Shown here: positions 1 to 9,389 of the stretch, piece by piece
Position numbering within the stretch: the stretch's first letter is position 1
Layout: each line of letters opens with the position of its first letter
Assembly (NCBI GenBank): GCA_964566055.1
Contig: CAZMHI010000018.1
Location: 9,581-73,580 of the forward strand
DNA length: 64,000 nucleotides
Direction: 5' to 3'
DNA from: TMED23 sp964566055
GTDB lineage: Bacteria > Pseudomonadota > Alphaproteobacteria > Rhodospirillales > UBA2165
Notes under the pieces: model-generated
The model's database searches: none
Told to the model about the DNA's origin: nothing
The model's input: the letters and a program-made list of their open reading frames with translations, nothing else
Position numbers and translations under genes: made by a program

Positions 1-294
1 GACCGGACAGCGCAGCCGGTCCCACAAATACGGTACGGCGCCCAAATGATCTTCGTGGCCATGAGTAAGGACAATGCCGGCAAGCTTATCCCGGCGCTCT
101 TCAATGAACTCAGGGTCGGGCAGAATAACGTCGATGCTCGGCGTCGAGTCATCACCAAAGGTAATGCCAAGATCAATGATGATCCAATCATGGTCATCAG
201 GTGCGCCATAGCCATAGAGATTAAAGTTCATACCGATTTCTTCAGTGCCGCCAAGCGGCACAAATAAGAGCTCGGCGTCTTTCGGCTTCGCCAT
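1..294 (-). CDS. rnj: Ribonuclease J, N-terminal part (cut by window edge)
   Basis: This is the first 98 codons of a minus-strand gene that runs off the left edge of the window. Translation from the ATG at 294 gives an N-terminus of the form MAKPKDAELLFVPLGGTEEI, then IDLGITFGDD and the metal-binding HGHEDH motif of the metallo-beta-lactamase/beta-CASP nucleases. This matches bacterial RNase J, an exo/endoribonuclease in RNA maturation and decay. The ATG overlaps the coaX stop by one base (TAATG), so translation is probably coupled. The order nuoN-birA-coaX-rnj is common in Alphaproteobacteria. The catalytic core continues outside the window. Confidence 0.9.
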   Translation of the reverse strand, partial: MAKPKDAELLFVPLGGTEEIGMNFNLYGYGAPDDHDWIIIDLGITFGDDSTPSIDVILPDPEFIEERRDKLAGIVLTHGHEDHLGAVPYLWDRLRCPV

Positions 295-1067
295 TAGGAT
301 TGATTACGCCGGTAAATGGCCAAAAGTCCGCGCAGTGTTAAATCCTGCTCCCAATGATCAATCGTGTCGGTCGCATCAGCAAACATCGCCGCCAGACCAC
401 CGGTCGCAATTATTTTCATATCGCCGCCAACTTCCTGCTTAATGCGTGCGGTTATGCCTTCGATCATACTGACATAACCCCAGAAGATACCGGATTGCAT
501 GGCCGAAACCGTACCGGTACCGACAACTTTATCCGGCCGCTCAATCGCGACGCGCGGCAATTGGGCGGCACCCATGTGCAGCGCTTCTAAAGACAAATTA
601 ATACCTGGTGAGATGATACCACCCCGGTAATTACCATCAACATCTACGACGTCAAAGGATGTCGCTGTACCGAAATCAATAATCGTCACTGGTCCTTCAT
701 AATTCTCATGCGCTGACACAGCATTGCATAGCCGATCAGCGCCAACCTCTTTCGGATTATCAATCAAGACATCGATTCCGAGATCAACGGATGAGTCACC
801 AACCACCAAAGGAGTGCAATCGAAATAACGCTGACAGAGACTTTCTAAATGAATAAGGTTGGCCGGCACCACAGTGGCGATAATCGCAGCCGTTATATCT
901 TTCCGGGTTAAGTCATCACGCTCCATCAACTGGCCAAGCCAGACGCCAAACTCGTCAGCCGTGCGATTGACATCGGAAGCTGCTCGCCACTCACCTTTAA
1001 CCTCGCCATCGTCGGCAAAGACAGCAAAAACGATATTGGTGTTACCTGAATCTATTGCCAGCAGCAC
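294..1067 (-). CDS. coaX: Type III pantothenate kinase
   Basis: The 257-residue product has the ASKHA-fold signatures of CoaX: an N-terminal DSGNTN phosphate loop, GADRLCNAV in the middle, IIDFGTATSFD, and GGIISPGINLSLEAL. It would phosphorylate pantothenate with ATP, the first step of coenzyme A synthesis, in the cytoplasm. Length is normal for the family. It abuts birA (stop of birA at 1068) and overlaps the RNase J start by one base, so it looks like part of the tail of the nuo-birA-coaX-rnj transcription unit. Confidence 0.95.
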   Translation of the reverse strand: MLLAIDSGNTNIVFAVFADDGEVKGEWRAASDVNRTADEFGVWLGQLMERDDLTRKDITAAIIATVVPANLIHLESLCQRYFDCTPLVVGDSSVDLGIDVLIDNPKEVGADRLCNAVSAHENYEGPVTIIDFGTATSFDVVDVDGNYRGGIISPGINLSLEALHMGAAQLPRVAIERPDKVVGTGTVSAMQSGIFWGYVSMIEGITARIKQEVGGDMKIIATGGLAAMFADATDTIDHWEQDLTLRGLLAIYRRNQS

Positions 1068-1856
1068 TTAGTTTTCTCCCCTACCGGAATCAGTGTTTGT
1101 TTCATTAAAGTATACGTCGCCAGCAGTAATTCGGCGAGGCCCATCAGCTGTTTCAATCACCAAAGCACCGTGCTCATCCAAATCCCGAAACGGTCCGGTG
1201 TGTTTATCAGAACCGCTTTCGACAATTAAAGGCTCATCAAACGTGTGAGCCGAGGCCAGCCATGCATCCCGCACCGGCTGGAATCCCTCCTCTTGCCAGC
1301 GGCTATACCAGGTGGACAGGTGAGCTACATAAACCTCTACCATGTCGCCAACTTCGATGGATTGGCCCAGTTCATCTTTAACACTGGTAGCCGGGAACCG
1401 AGTTTCGGCTGGAAAATGCTGGAGATTAACGCCGCAGCCGGCGATCACCCAGGCAGCCAGGCCATTTTGTCCAACGCCAGCTTCTAATAAGGTGCCGCCA
1501 ATTTTCTTACGATTGAGCAAGAGATCATTGGGCCATTTATATCTAAGCGGCGCAGATTTGCCGAGTATTTCGGTGAGCGCCTCCCCCGCCGCGATCACCG
1601 GCAGGAAGCCGATCTGAGCGGCGTCCGACATGGCGCAATTTGGCCGGAACAGAATCGAGCAATACATATTGCCGGGTTCAGACACCCATTCACGATGTTG
1701 ACGGCCCTTGCCGGTGGTTTGCTCAAGCGACCAAAGGGTCAAACCTTCATCGGCGTTATCTTTGATGGCGCGCTGTTTGAGCTCATCATTTGTGCTGCCA
1801 ATCGTCTCAACCGCCACCAAGTCGTAGCCTTGTGGCATTTTGGGAAGTTCAGCCAT
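1068..1856 (-). CDS. birA: Biotin--[acetyl-CoA-carboxylase] ligase (no HTH domain)
   Basis: The 262-residue protein carries the biotin-protein ligase motifs GKGRQHREW (biotinyl-AMP loop) and RYKWPNDLLLNRKKIGG, followed by a small C-terminal domain. It attaches biotin to the carboxyl carrier protein of acetyl-CoA carboxylase. There is no N-terminal helix-turn-helix, so it should be a ligase only and not a biotin operon repressor. It lies 7 bp downstream of nuoN on the same strand and is contiguous with coaX. This placement after nuoN is conserved in many alphaproteobacteria. Confidence 0.94.
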   Translation of the reverse strand: MAELPKMPQGYDLVAVETIGSTNDELKQRAIKDNADEGLTLWSLEQTTGKGRQHREWVSEPGNMYCSILFRPNCAMSDAAQIGFLPVIAAGEALTEILGKSAPLRYKWPNDLLLNRKKIGGTLLEAGVGQNGLAAWVIAGCGVNLQHFPAETRFPATSVKDELGQSIEVGDMVEVYVAHLSTWYSRWQEEGFQPVRDAWLASAHTFDEPLIVESGSDKHTGPFRDLDEHGALVIETADGPRRITAGDVYFNETNTDSGRGEN

Positions 1857-1863
1857 GATCTGA

Positions 1864-3345
1864 TTACTTGTGGAAAAGAGCGGCCGTTGCTGATTCCGCG
1901 CCGGTCAACAATGGAGCCGGATAGAATATAAAGAAGACAATAACAACGCCGGTAACCACCAGGATGGCCTTCATTTCCAGGCTGATACCGCGATCAAGTT
2001 CGTCGACCGGATCGTCAAAATACATCACTTTGATAATGCGAATGTAGTAATAAGCACCGACAACACTGGCCAGCACGCCTATGACGGCTAAGGCATAGAG
2101 CTCAGCTTGGATGGCGGCCTGAAAGACATACAGCTTGCCGAGGAAACCCGCGAGCGGTGGAATACCCGCCATCGAAAACATGAAAATTGATAGGACCATC
2201 GCCAGTGTTGGATTGGTTTTGGAGAGACCGGCGAGATCATCAATGCCCTCAACCATGCGGCCATCGCGCTTCATCAGCAGAATGCAGGCAAAAGTGCCGA
2301 CATTCATGAACATATAAATGCCGAGGTAGATCAGCATGCTTTGTACGCCATCTGACCTGAGCGCGACGTCTCCGCCAGAACCCGCCACTGCCAAGCCGAT
2401 CAGGGCATAACCCATATGACCGATAGAGCTATAGGCCATCAGGCGCTTAATATTTGTCTGATTGATTGCGGCGAAAGCACCCAGCAACATTGAGGCGACA
2501 GATATAAAGATTATGATCTGCTGCCATTGCGCACCGAGATCGCCGAACGGTCCGACCATAACCCGAATAAACAGGCCCATGGCCGCAATTTTCGGTGCCA
2601 CGGCAAAAAGAGCTGTCACAGGGGTCGGCGCACCCTCATAGACATCTGGCGTCCACATATGGAATGGCACGGCGGAAACCTTAAAGGCCAAGCCGGCCAG
2701 CATAAAGACAATACCGACGACCACACCAACTGAAACATGGCCGTGGCCATCGTGGAAGGTTTTGGCCAACGTATCGAAACTTGTGGTGCCGGCGAAGCCG
2801 TAAATCATTGACATGCCATAGAGCAGCAGACCGGAGGCCAGCGCCCCCAGCACAAAATATTTAAGGCCGGCCTCGGCGGAGCGAGAACTGTCGCGCTGGA
2901 AAGAGGCAATTACGTAAAGCGAGAGGCTTTGCAGTTCCAAACCAAGATAAAGCGCGATTAGATCATTGGCTGAAATCATCATCATCATGCCAAGCGTCGC
3001 CAGCACGATCAGCACAGGGAATTCAAAGCGCTCAATGCCCTGAATTTTAAGATAATCTTTCGACATGATGATAGCCGTCGCTGCCGATACCAGCACCAAG
3101 GCTTTGATATAGACTGCGAAAGTATCGGTCACAAAGGCGCCGCCAAAAGTTACCGCCCGACCTTCGGTGACCAGACCAACAAAAGGAATAGCGACGATCA
3201 GCACCAGTACGCTGGCATAAGATACCGTCCGGGTATTGTTTTCCTCACTCGAGAAAACGCCCAGCATCAACAGCAGCATCGAAGCTACCGCCAGGAATAT
3301 CTCCGGTAAGGCGGGGGTTAGAGCTGGTAAAGTTGCAAGTGGCAT
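1864..3345 (-). CDS. nuoN: NADH-quinone oxidoreductase subunit N
   Basis: This 493-residue polytopic membrane protein is an antiporter-like proton-pumping subunit of complex I. It shows the conserved GLELQSLSLYVIASF segment with its membrane Glu, KYFVLGALASGLLLYG, and the FKVSAVPFHMWTPDVYEGAPTP motif containing the key Lys, His and Pro residues of the Nqo14/NuoN family. It is the last nuo gene, 15 bp after nuoM. Length is typical. Confidence 0.97.
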   Translation of the reverse strand: MPLATLPALTPALPEIFLAVASMLLLMLGVFSSEENNTRTVSYASVLVLIVAIPFVGLVTEGRAVTFGGAFVTDTFAVYIKALVLVSAATAIIMSKDYLKIQGIERFEFPVLIVLATLGMMMMISANDLIALYLGLELQSLSLYVIASFQRDSSRSAEAGLKYFVLGALASGLLLYGMSMIYGFAGTTSFDTLAKTFHDGHGHVSVGVVVGIVFMLAGLAFKVSAVPFHMWTPDVYEGAPTPVTALFAVAPKIAAMGLFIRVMVGPFGDLGAQWQQIIIFISVASMLLGAFAAINQTNIKRLMAYSSIGHMGYALIGLAVAGSGGDVALRSDGVQSMLIYLGIYMFMNVGTFACILLMKRDGRMVEGIDDLAGLSKTNPTLAMVLSIFMFSMAGIPPLAGFLGKLYVFQAAIQAELYALAVIGVLASVVGAYYYIRIIKVMYFDDPVDELDRGISLEMKAILVVTGVVIVFFIFYPAPLLTGAESATAALFHK

Positions 3346-3360
3346 AGCTTCAAATTCCTC

Positions 3361-4878
3361 TTACTTCGCAACTACCGAAATATGCTGCGCGGCGGCAAGC
3401 GCGCTTTGATAGCGTTCAACTAAATTCTCGACCGAGGCATGCATGGCATCCAGGAACAGGCTCGGATATATCCCCATAACGAAAACAATCAGCAGTAAGG
3501 GCGCGAATATGGCGACCTCGCGGCGATTGACATCAAGGATCGATTTCAAATTCTCTTTGGTCAACTCGCCGAAAATAACCCGGCGATATAGATAGAGCAT
3601 ATAGGCAGCACCCAGGATCACGCCTGTGGTAGCAAAGGCAGCAACCCAGGTATTGGCTTTAAAGGCGCCGACCAGAATCAGGAACTCACCAACAAAACCA
3701 CTGGTGCCCGGCAAGCCTACGGACGCCATCATAAAGACCATGAACATGAGTGCATATTTCGGCATCTTATGCACCAGCCCGCCATAGGCATCAATGTCAC
3801 GACTGTGAATGCGGTCATAGACCACGCCGACGACCAGGAACAGTGCAGCCGAAACCACACCGTGGCTGAGCATCTGAATAATCGCGCCTTCAATGCCTTG
3901 AGTGTTGGCGGCAAAAGTGCCGATGGTGACAAAGCCCATATGAGCGACCGATGAATATGCAATAAGCTTCTTCATATCTTCCTGCGCCAAGGCAACCAGT
4001 GAGGTATAAATTACGGCAATGATGCTGAGCGTAAAGATAAGTGGCGTAAAGTCAGCGGAGGCCAGCGGGAACATCGGCAACGAGAAACGTAAGAAGCCAT
4101 AGCCGCCGAATTTCAGGAGTACGCCGGCAAGGATAACCGAACCTGCCGTCGGCGCTTCTACATGGGCATCCGGCAGCCAGGTATGCACCGGCCACATCGG
4201 TACTTTGACGGCAAAGGAGGCAAAGAAGGCTAACCACAGCCAGGGCTGCATTGTCGCCGGGAAATCATGGGTCAACAGTTTCGGAATTTCAGCTGTACCC
4301 GCCTGGAACATCATCGTCAGGATTGCCAGCAGCATCAAAACCGAACCCGTCAGGGTATAGAGGAACAGCTTGTAGGCGGCATAGTTCCGCCGCGGCCCAC
4401 CCCAGACACCGATGATGATGAACATCGGGATCAATACGCCTTCGAAGAAGACATAGAAAAGAATGAGATCCAGGGCTGAGAACATGCCGACCATCAAGGT
4501 TTCCAGCACCAGGAAGGCGATCATATATTCTTTAACCCGGTCGGTGATGGTAATCCAGCTGGCGCCGATGCAAAGCACGGTCAGCAAAGTCGACAGGATC
4601 ACAAAGAACATCGAAATGCCATCAACGCCCATGTGATAGGCAATATTCAGCCCCGGCATCCAGACGGTTTTCTCAACAAACTGAAAATTAGCCGTCGAAT
4701 TATCGAAATTAATCCAAATGCCAAGCGACACGAAGAAAGTAATCAGCGAAATCCAAAGAGCCACCCAGCGGGCATTGCGGGCGACAATCTCTTTATCGTC
4801 ATCACGGATCAGCAGGATGAAAAAGACACCAACCAGCGGGGCGAAGGTAATTATTGAGAGCCAAGGAAGATTTTCCAT
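3361..4878 (-). CDS. nuoM: NADH-quinone oxidoreductase subunit M
   Basis: This 505-residue integral membrane subunit belongs to the Mrp-antiporter-like family. Diagnostic stretches are GVDGISMFFVILSTLLT, the FFEGVLIPMFIIIGVWGG segment with its conserved Glu, and KVPMWPVHTWLPDAHVEAPT. It forms one of the three antiporter-like proton channels in the membrane arm of complex I. It sits between nuoL (3 bp gap) and nuoN (15 bp gap). Confidence 0.97.
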   Translation of the reverse strand: MENLPWLSIITFAPLVGVFFILLIRDDDKEIVARNARWVALWISLITFFVSLGIWINFDNSTANFQFVEKTVWMPGLNIAYHMGVDGISMFFVILSTLLTVLCIGASWITITDRVKEYMIAFLVLETLMVGMFSALDLILFYVFFEGVLIPMFIIIGVWGGPRRNYAAYKLFLYTLTGSVLMLLAILTMMFQAGTAEIPKLLTHDFPATMQPWLWLAFFASFAVKVPMWPVHTWLPDAHVEAPTAGSVILAGVLLKFGGYGFLRFSLPMFPLASADFTPLIFTLSIIAVIYTSLVALAQEDMKKLIAYSSVAHMGFVTIGTFAANTQGIEGAIIQMLSHGVVSAALFLVVGVVYDRIHSRDIDAYGGLVHKMPKYALMFMVFMMASVGLPGTSGFVGEFLILVGAFKANTWVAAFATTGVILGAAYMLYLYRRVIFGELTKENLKSILDVNRREVAIFAPLLLIVFVMGIYPSLFLDAMHASVENLVERYQSALAAAQHISVVAK

Positions 4879-4881
4879 CGC

Positions 4882-6852
4882 TTAACCCCCCGCTACCAAG
4901 AACCAGGTGATCAAAAAGGCGACCCCCAGCAGCATGGCAAATGCATAATGATAAAGATAACCGCTTTGCATGGCGGCGGCGCGGCGCGCCAGATGCCTGA
5001 CAGCGGCGGCGACGCCATCAGGGCCAACACCATCGATCAGCAAGCCATCGCCGGCTTTCCAGAAACCCCGGCCTATATAAAAGGCCGGCTTAACAAAGAT
5101 TTTGTCGTAAAGCTCGTCGAAATACCATTTGTTGAGCAGGAACTGATAGGTCCGCTGGAAGCCGGAGGCCAGTGCTTTCGGCAGCTCCGGCGCAAACATA
5201 TACATCAGGTACGCCAGCGCGATGCCAGCTATGGCAACGACACTCGGTAAGGCTACGACCCAAATCGGTGAATGGTGGGCATTTTCAAGCGCTTTATGCG
5301 TATCCAAAACAAAGATGGAATTCTTCCAGAACTCGACCGTATGCTCGCCGACAAAGTATTCGACAGACAGAATGCCCACAAACAAAGCGCCAAGCGCCAG
5401 CACGACCAGCGGCAGGATCATGACTTTGGGTGATTCATGAACATGGGCCAGGGTTTTCTCATCCGCGCGGGATTCACCGTGGAACGTCATAATGATCAAA
5501 CGCCAGGAATAGAAAGCCGTCAGGAACGCCGCTGTAATACCAAGCCAGAAGGCATATTGTCCAATACCGGTGTGGGCACCCCAGGCAGCTTCAAGAATAA
5601 TATCTTTCGAGAAGAAGCCGGAGAACGGCCAGATACCGGCAAGCGCCAGACTGCCGATCCACATCAAAATATAGGTGGCCGGGATGAGCTTATAGAGCCC
5701 GCCCATTTTGCGCATGTCTTGCTCATCCGACATGGCATGAATGACCGAGCCCGCGCCTAAAAACAGCAAAGCTTTGAAGAAAGCATGGGTGATTAGATGG
5801 AACATACCGGCGGAATAAGCTGAGACACCCAAGGCAAAGAACATATAGCCCAATTGACTACAGGTGGAATAAGCAATCACGCGCTTGATGTCGTTCTGCA
5901 CGCAACCGACGGTCGCGGCAAAGATGGCGGTTGAAGCGCCGACCAGCGTCACCACCGTCAGCGCGACATCAGAATATTCAAACAAGGGCGATAACCGCGC
6001 GACCATAAAGACGCCTGCCGTCACCATGGTTGCAGCATGGATCAAGGCGGAAACCGGTGTCGGCCCCTCCATGGCATCCGGCAGCCAAACATGAAGGCCG
6101 AGCTGCGCTGATTTACCCATGGCGCCAACAAACAGCAGCAGGCAGATTACGGTGAGGGCATGGAATTCGCCAGAGAACACCGTCATGGTCGCTGTCGATT
6201 TATCCTCGGCCAGACTGAATATCGTGTCGTAGCCGACACTGTCGAACAGGAAAAAACAGGCGAAGATGCCCAGGGCAAAGCCGAAGTCACCGATCCGGTT
6301 TACGACGAAGGCTTTAATCGCCGCCGCATTGGCCGAGGGCCGGTCATACCAGAAACCGATCAGCAAATAAGAGCACAAGCCAACGCCTTCCCAGCCGAAG
6401 AACAGCTGCACGAGATTGTTGGACGAGACCAACATCAGCATGAAGAATGTAAAGAGGCTGAGATAGGCCATGAAACGAGGTACTGAGCCATCATGAGACA
6501 TATAGCCGATGGAATAGATGTGGATCATCGAGGAGACCACAGTCACCATGGTGACCATCAGGACCGCCAGCGTGTCACCGCGCAGCGCCCAGGAGAATTC
6601 AAGTGAGCCAGAGTCAACCCAGGTAAAGAGTTCAACCGTGCCGTTTTGGCCGTTCACGACCACGGCAATAAAGACCAGGATGGCCGCCACGGCCGCCAAT
6701 AACATGGCGCCGCAGGTAATCAGTTGTGAGGCTAGATCGAGGCGTTTTTTGCGCTCAGCGTCTTCGGCGCGCACTGCACCAAGTGCTGCAAAGCCGATCA
6801 TGCCGGCTATGATGCTACCGATCAGAGGGAGAAAAACAGCTGCTATATACAT
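4882..6852 (-). CDS. nuoL: NADH-quinone oxidoreductase subunit L
   Basis: The 656-residue protein is the largest antiporter-like subunit of the complex I membrane arm. It contains FFGWEGVGLCSYLLIGFW with the conserved Glu, GKSAQLGLHVWLPDAMEGPTPVS with the conserved Lys, and a long C-terminal extension consistent with the lateral helix that runs along the arm. It is 7 bp after nuoK and 3 bp before nuoM. No frameshift or truncation is apparent. Confidence 0.97.
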   Translation of the reverse strand: MYIAAVFLPLIGSIIAGMIGFAALGAVRAEDAERKKRLDLASQLITCGAMLLAAVAAILVFIAVVVNGQNGTVELFTWVDSGSLEFSWALRGDTLAVLMVTMVTVVSSMIHIYSIGYMSHDGSVPRFMAYLSLFTFFMLMLVSSNNLVQLFFGWEGVGLCSYLLIGFWYDRPSANAAAIKAFVVNRIGDFGFALGIFACFFLFDSVGYDTIFSLAEDKSTATMTVFSGEFHALTVICLLLFVGAMGKSAQLGLHVWLPDAMEGPTPVSALIHAATMVTAGVFMVARLSPLFEYSDVALTVVTLVGASTAIFAATVGCVQNDIKRVIAYSTCSQLGYMFFALGVSAYSAGMFHLITHAFFKALLFLGAGSVIHAMSDEQDMRKMGGLYKLIPATYILMWIGSLALAGIWPFSGFFSKDIILEAAWGAHTGIGQYAFWLGITAAFLTAFYSWRLIIMTFHGESRADEKTLAHVHESPKVMILPLVVLALGALFVGILSVEYFVGEHTVEFWKNSIFVLDTHKALENAHHSPIWVVALPSVVAIAGIALAYLMYMFAPELPKALASGFQRTYQFLLNKWYFDELYDKIFVKPAFYIGRGFWKAGDGLLIDGVGPDGVAAAVRHLARRAAAMQSGYLYHYAFAMLLGVAFLITWFLVAGG

Positions 6853-6859
6853 GCTCGAT

Positions 6860-7171
6860 CTACCCCTTCATGATCCGGACGTCTTCAACCGCGATGGAGC
6901 CGCGGTTGCGGAAATAAACCACCAGGATAGCGAGGCCGATTGCCGCCTCGCCCGCCGCTACGGTGAGCACGAAGAGCGCAAATACCTGGCCGACCAAATC
7001 ACCAAGATGAGCCGAGAAAGCGACGAGATTGATATTAACAGCCAACAGAATAAGCTCGATCGACATCATAATAATAATGACATTCTTCCGATTGAGGAAA
7101 ATACCAAACACACCAAGCGTAAACAGGATGGCGGCAAGGACCAGGTAATGGGATAAGCCGATCTCTAACAT
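6860..7171 (-). CDS. nuoK: NADH-quinone oxidoreductase subunit K
   Basis: A 103-residue three-helix membrane subunit. It has the two conserved buried Glu positions of NuoK, in SIELILLAVNINLVAFS and TVAAGEAAIGLAILV, which belong to the central hydrophilic axis of the proton-pumping arm. Its first codon overlaps the nuoJ stop by one base, so translation is coupled. Length and sequence are typical of the alphaproteobacterial form. Confidence 0.97.
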   Translation of the reverse strand: MLEIGLSHYLVLAAILFTLGVFGIFLNRKNVIIIMMSIELILLAVNINLVAFSAHLGDLVGQVFALFVLTVAAGEAAIGLAILVVYFRNRGSIAVEDVRIMKG

Positions 7172-7782
7172 TAGACCCCACTCCCCGATGAAACTTTTTT
7201 GATCTCCAGCGTATCGCTTGGATGGCGCGAGACCTGATCACCAATGTTTTGCTTGCGCACACCGGGACGTTTGCGATGGGTCAGCACAATGGCGCCAATC
7301 ATCGCTACCAGCAAAATCATACCAGCTGCCTGGAAGTAATAGACATAATGGGTATAGAGCATATTGCCGAGCGCTTCAGTGTTGGTGGTTTTAAAGCCGG
7401 CTATCGGCGCCACGAAGTTTTTATCAACGTGATCCGCCATTGCCCAGCTGCCGGCGATAATACCGAGCTCCATCACCAGGATAAAACCGATCATCGCCCC
7501 TAGTGGCAAATATTGCAGGAAGCCGGCCCGCATCTCCGCCAGACTGATATCCAGCATCATGACCACAAACATAAACAAGACAGCAACAGCGCCGACATAG
7601 ACAACCACCAGGATCATCGCCAGAAATTCAGCGCCCATCAGCACGAACAAGCCGGCGGAATTGAAAAAAGCCAGGATCAGGAACAGTACGGAATGCACCG
7701 GGTTGCGGGCGGAAATCACCATTACCCCGGCAGCTACCGTAATCGCCGCGAACATATAGAAAGCCAGACCTTGAATAATCAT
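7171..7782 (-). CDS. nuoJ: NADH-quinone oxidoreductase subunit J
   Basis: A 203-residue membrane subunit with the NuoJ/ND6 pattern: ARNPVHSVLFLILAFFNSAGLFVL, then the conserved VVYVGAVAVLFMFVVMMLD helix that carries the pi-bulge in known structures. The C-terminal tail after the last helix is polar (THRKRPGVRKQN and onward). It overlaps nuoK by one base and lies 62 bp after nuoI, one of the larger gaps in this operon. Confidence 0.96.
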   Translation of the reverse strand: MIIQGLAFYMFAAITVAAGVMVISARNPVHSVLFLILAFFNSAGLFVLMGAEFLAMILVVVYVGAVAVLFMFVVMMLDISLAEMRAGFLQYLPLGAMIGFILVMELGIIAGSWAMADHVDKNFVAPIAGFKTTNTEALGNMLYTHYVYYFQAAGMILLVAMIGAIVLTHRKRPGVRKQNIGDQVSRHPSDTLEIKKVSSGSGV

Positions 7783-7844
7783 TCAACGGCCTCCCTAAGT
7801 TCAAATCTATCAATCGCGTTCAGCATCGGCTGAATGTTCTCCTC

Positions 7845-8333
7845 TTACCGATAAGGCGCGGTTAATTCCAACCGCGCGGCGAGTTCTGTTTCCCAACGAT
7901 CACCATTGGTGAGCAATTTCTCTTTGTCGTAGAGCAACTCCTCACGGTTTTCGGTCGCAAATTCAAAATTCGGACCTTCAACAATGGCATCGACCGGGCA
8001 GGCTTCCTGACAGAAGCCGCAATAAATGCATTTCACCATATCAATGTCGTAGCGGGTCGTGCGGCGGCTGCCGTCATCCCGGGGCTCGGCTTCAATGGTG
8101 ATCGCTTGCGCCGGACAGACCGCTTCGCAAAGCTTACAGGCAATGCAGCGTTCTTCACCGTTAGGATAACGGCGCAAGGCGTGCTCACCCCTAAAGCGCG
8201 GGCTCAGCGGCCCTTTCTCATAAGGGTAGTTGATCGTCACTTTCTGCCGGAAGAAATAGCGCAAGGTGAGCGCCATTCCTGAGACCAGTTCGGCCAGGAA
8301 AATGCTTCTTATGCCTCTATCAATAACACCCAT
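7845..8333 (-). CDS. nuoI: NADH-quinone oxidoreductase subunit I (two 4Fe-4S clusters)
   Basis: The 162-residue ferredoxin-like subunit carries two CxxCxxCxxxCP motifs at Cys63/66/69/73 and Cys102/105/108/112, which ligate clusters N6a and N6b. An N-terminal amphipathic region (GMALTLRYFFRQKVTINYPYEKG) anchors it at the membrane interface. It relays electrons from NuoG toward the N2 cluster in NuoB. It matches mitochondrial NDUFS8/TYKY in length and motif spacing. Confidence 0.97.
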   Translation of the reverse strand: MGVIDRGIRSIFLAELVSGMALTLRYFFRQKVTINYPYEKGPLSPRFRGEHALRRYPNGEERCIACKLCEAVCPAQAITIEAEPRDDGSRRTTRYDIDMVKCIYCGFCQEACPVDAIVEGPNFEFATENREELLYDKEKLLTNGDRWETELAARLELTAPYR

Positions 8334-8354
8334 AATCAGCTCTCTTTCCGCCCC

Positions 8355-9389
8355 CTACTTACTCGCCGCCACATTGGCGAGCGGTGAAATATCAAAAGCT
8401 ACGACGACACCGCCAACGATAACAACGGCAGCCAGGGAAATCGGCAGGAAGACTTTCCAGCCGAGGCGCATCAGTTGATCGTAGCGATAGCGTGGGAAAG
8501 TTGCGCGCACCCAAAGGAAGATGAACAGCAACATGCACATTTTTATAATGAACCAGATTGGTCCCGGCAGCCAATTGAACGGTGCAATATCAAACGGTGG
8601 CAACCAGCCACCAAAGAACAAGATCGTTGTCATGCCGGCCATCAGGATCATGTTGGCGTATTCGCCGAGGAAGAACAGGGCGAACGTCATCGAGGAATAT
8701 TCGACGTTATAGCCGGCCACCAGTTCGGCCTCTGCTTCCGGTAAATCAAAGGGATGGCGGTTGGTCTCGGCCAAAGTCGAGATAAAGAAAATCACCGCCA
8801 TCGGGAACAATGGGATGACAAACCACATGCTTTCCTTCTGCGCGTTGACGATATCTGAGAGGTTCAATGAACCGGCAACGATCAGCACAGTAATAATGAT
8901 AAAACCCATGGACACTTCATAGGACACCATTTGAGCTGCCGAACGAAGGGCACCGAGGAAAGCGTATTTTGAGTTACTCGCCCAGCCCGCCATCAAGATG
9001 CCATAGACACCCAAGGATGAAATCGCGAATAGATATAAGATGCCGACATTGATGTCAGCAACGACCAAACCTTCACCTAACGGAATAACGGCCCAGGCCA
9101 CCAGCGCCAGCGAGAAAGTAATCATCGGCGCCATGACAAAGACCACCCGGTTAGCACCAGATGGTATAACGGTTTCTTTGAAGAACAACTTCATGCCGTC
9201 AGCCAGCGGCTGCAACAGACCATAGGGACCAACCACATTGGGGCCCCGGCGGAGATGCATCGCCGCAATCACTTTACGCTCGGCATAAGTAAGGTAAGCA
9301 ACGCCGACCAGCAGGGGCACGACGATAGCCAGGATTTGCAACAAAATCCAAACGACCGGCCAGATATAGGTCCACCAGAACTCAACCAT
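8355..9389 (-). CDS. nuoH: NADH-quinone oxidoreductase subunit H
   Basis: A 344-residue membrane subunit that helps form the quinone-binding chamber and the heel of complex I. Recognisable blocks are YLTYAERKVIAAMHLRRGPN, GLLQPLADGMKLFFKE, and TNRHPFDLPEAEAELVAGYN with its acidic loop, plus the C-terminal WVRATFPRYRYDQLM. The start overlaps the end of nuoG by 8 bp. Confidence 0.97.
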   Translation of the reverse strand: MVEFWWTYIWPVVWILLQILAIVVPLLVGVAYLTYAERKVIAAMHLRRGPNVVGPYGLLQPLADGMKLFFKETVIPSGANRVVFVMAPMITFSLALVAWAVIPLGEGLVVADINVGILYLFAISSLGVYGILMAGWASNSKYAFLGALRSAAQMVSYEVSMGFIIITVLIVAGSLNLSDIVNAQKESMWFVIPLFPMAVIFFISTLAETNRHPFDLPEAEAELVAGYNVEYSSMTFALFFLGEYANMILMAGMTTILFFGGWLPPFDIAPFNWLPGPIWFIIKMCMLLFIFLWVRATFPRYRYDQLMRLGWKVFLPISLAAVVIVGGVVVAFDISPLANVAASK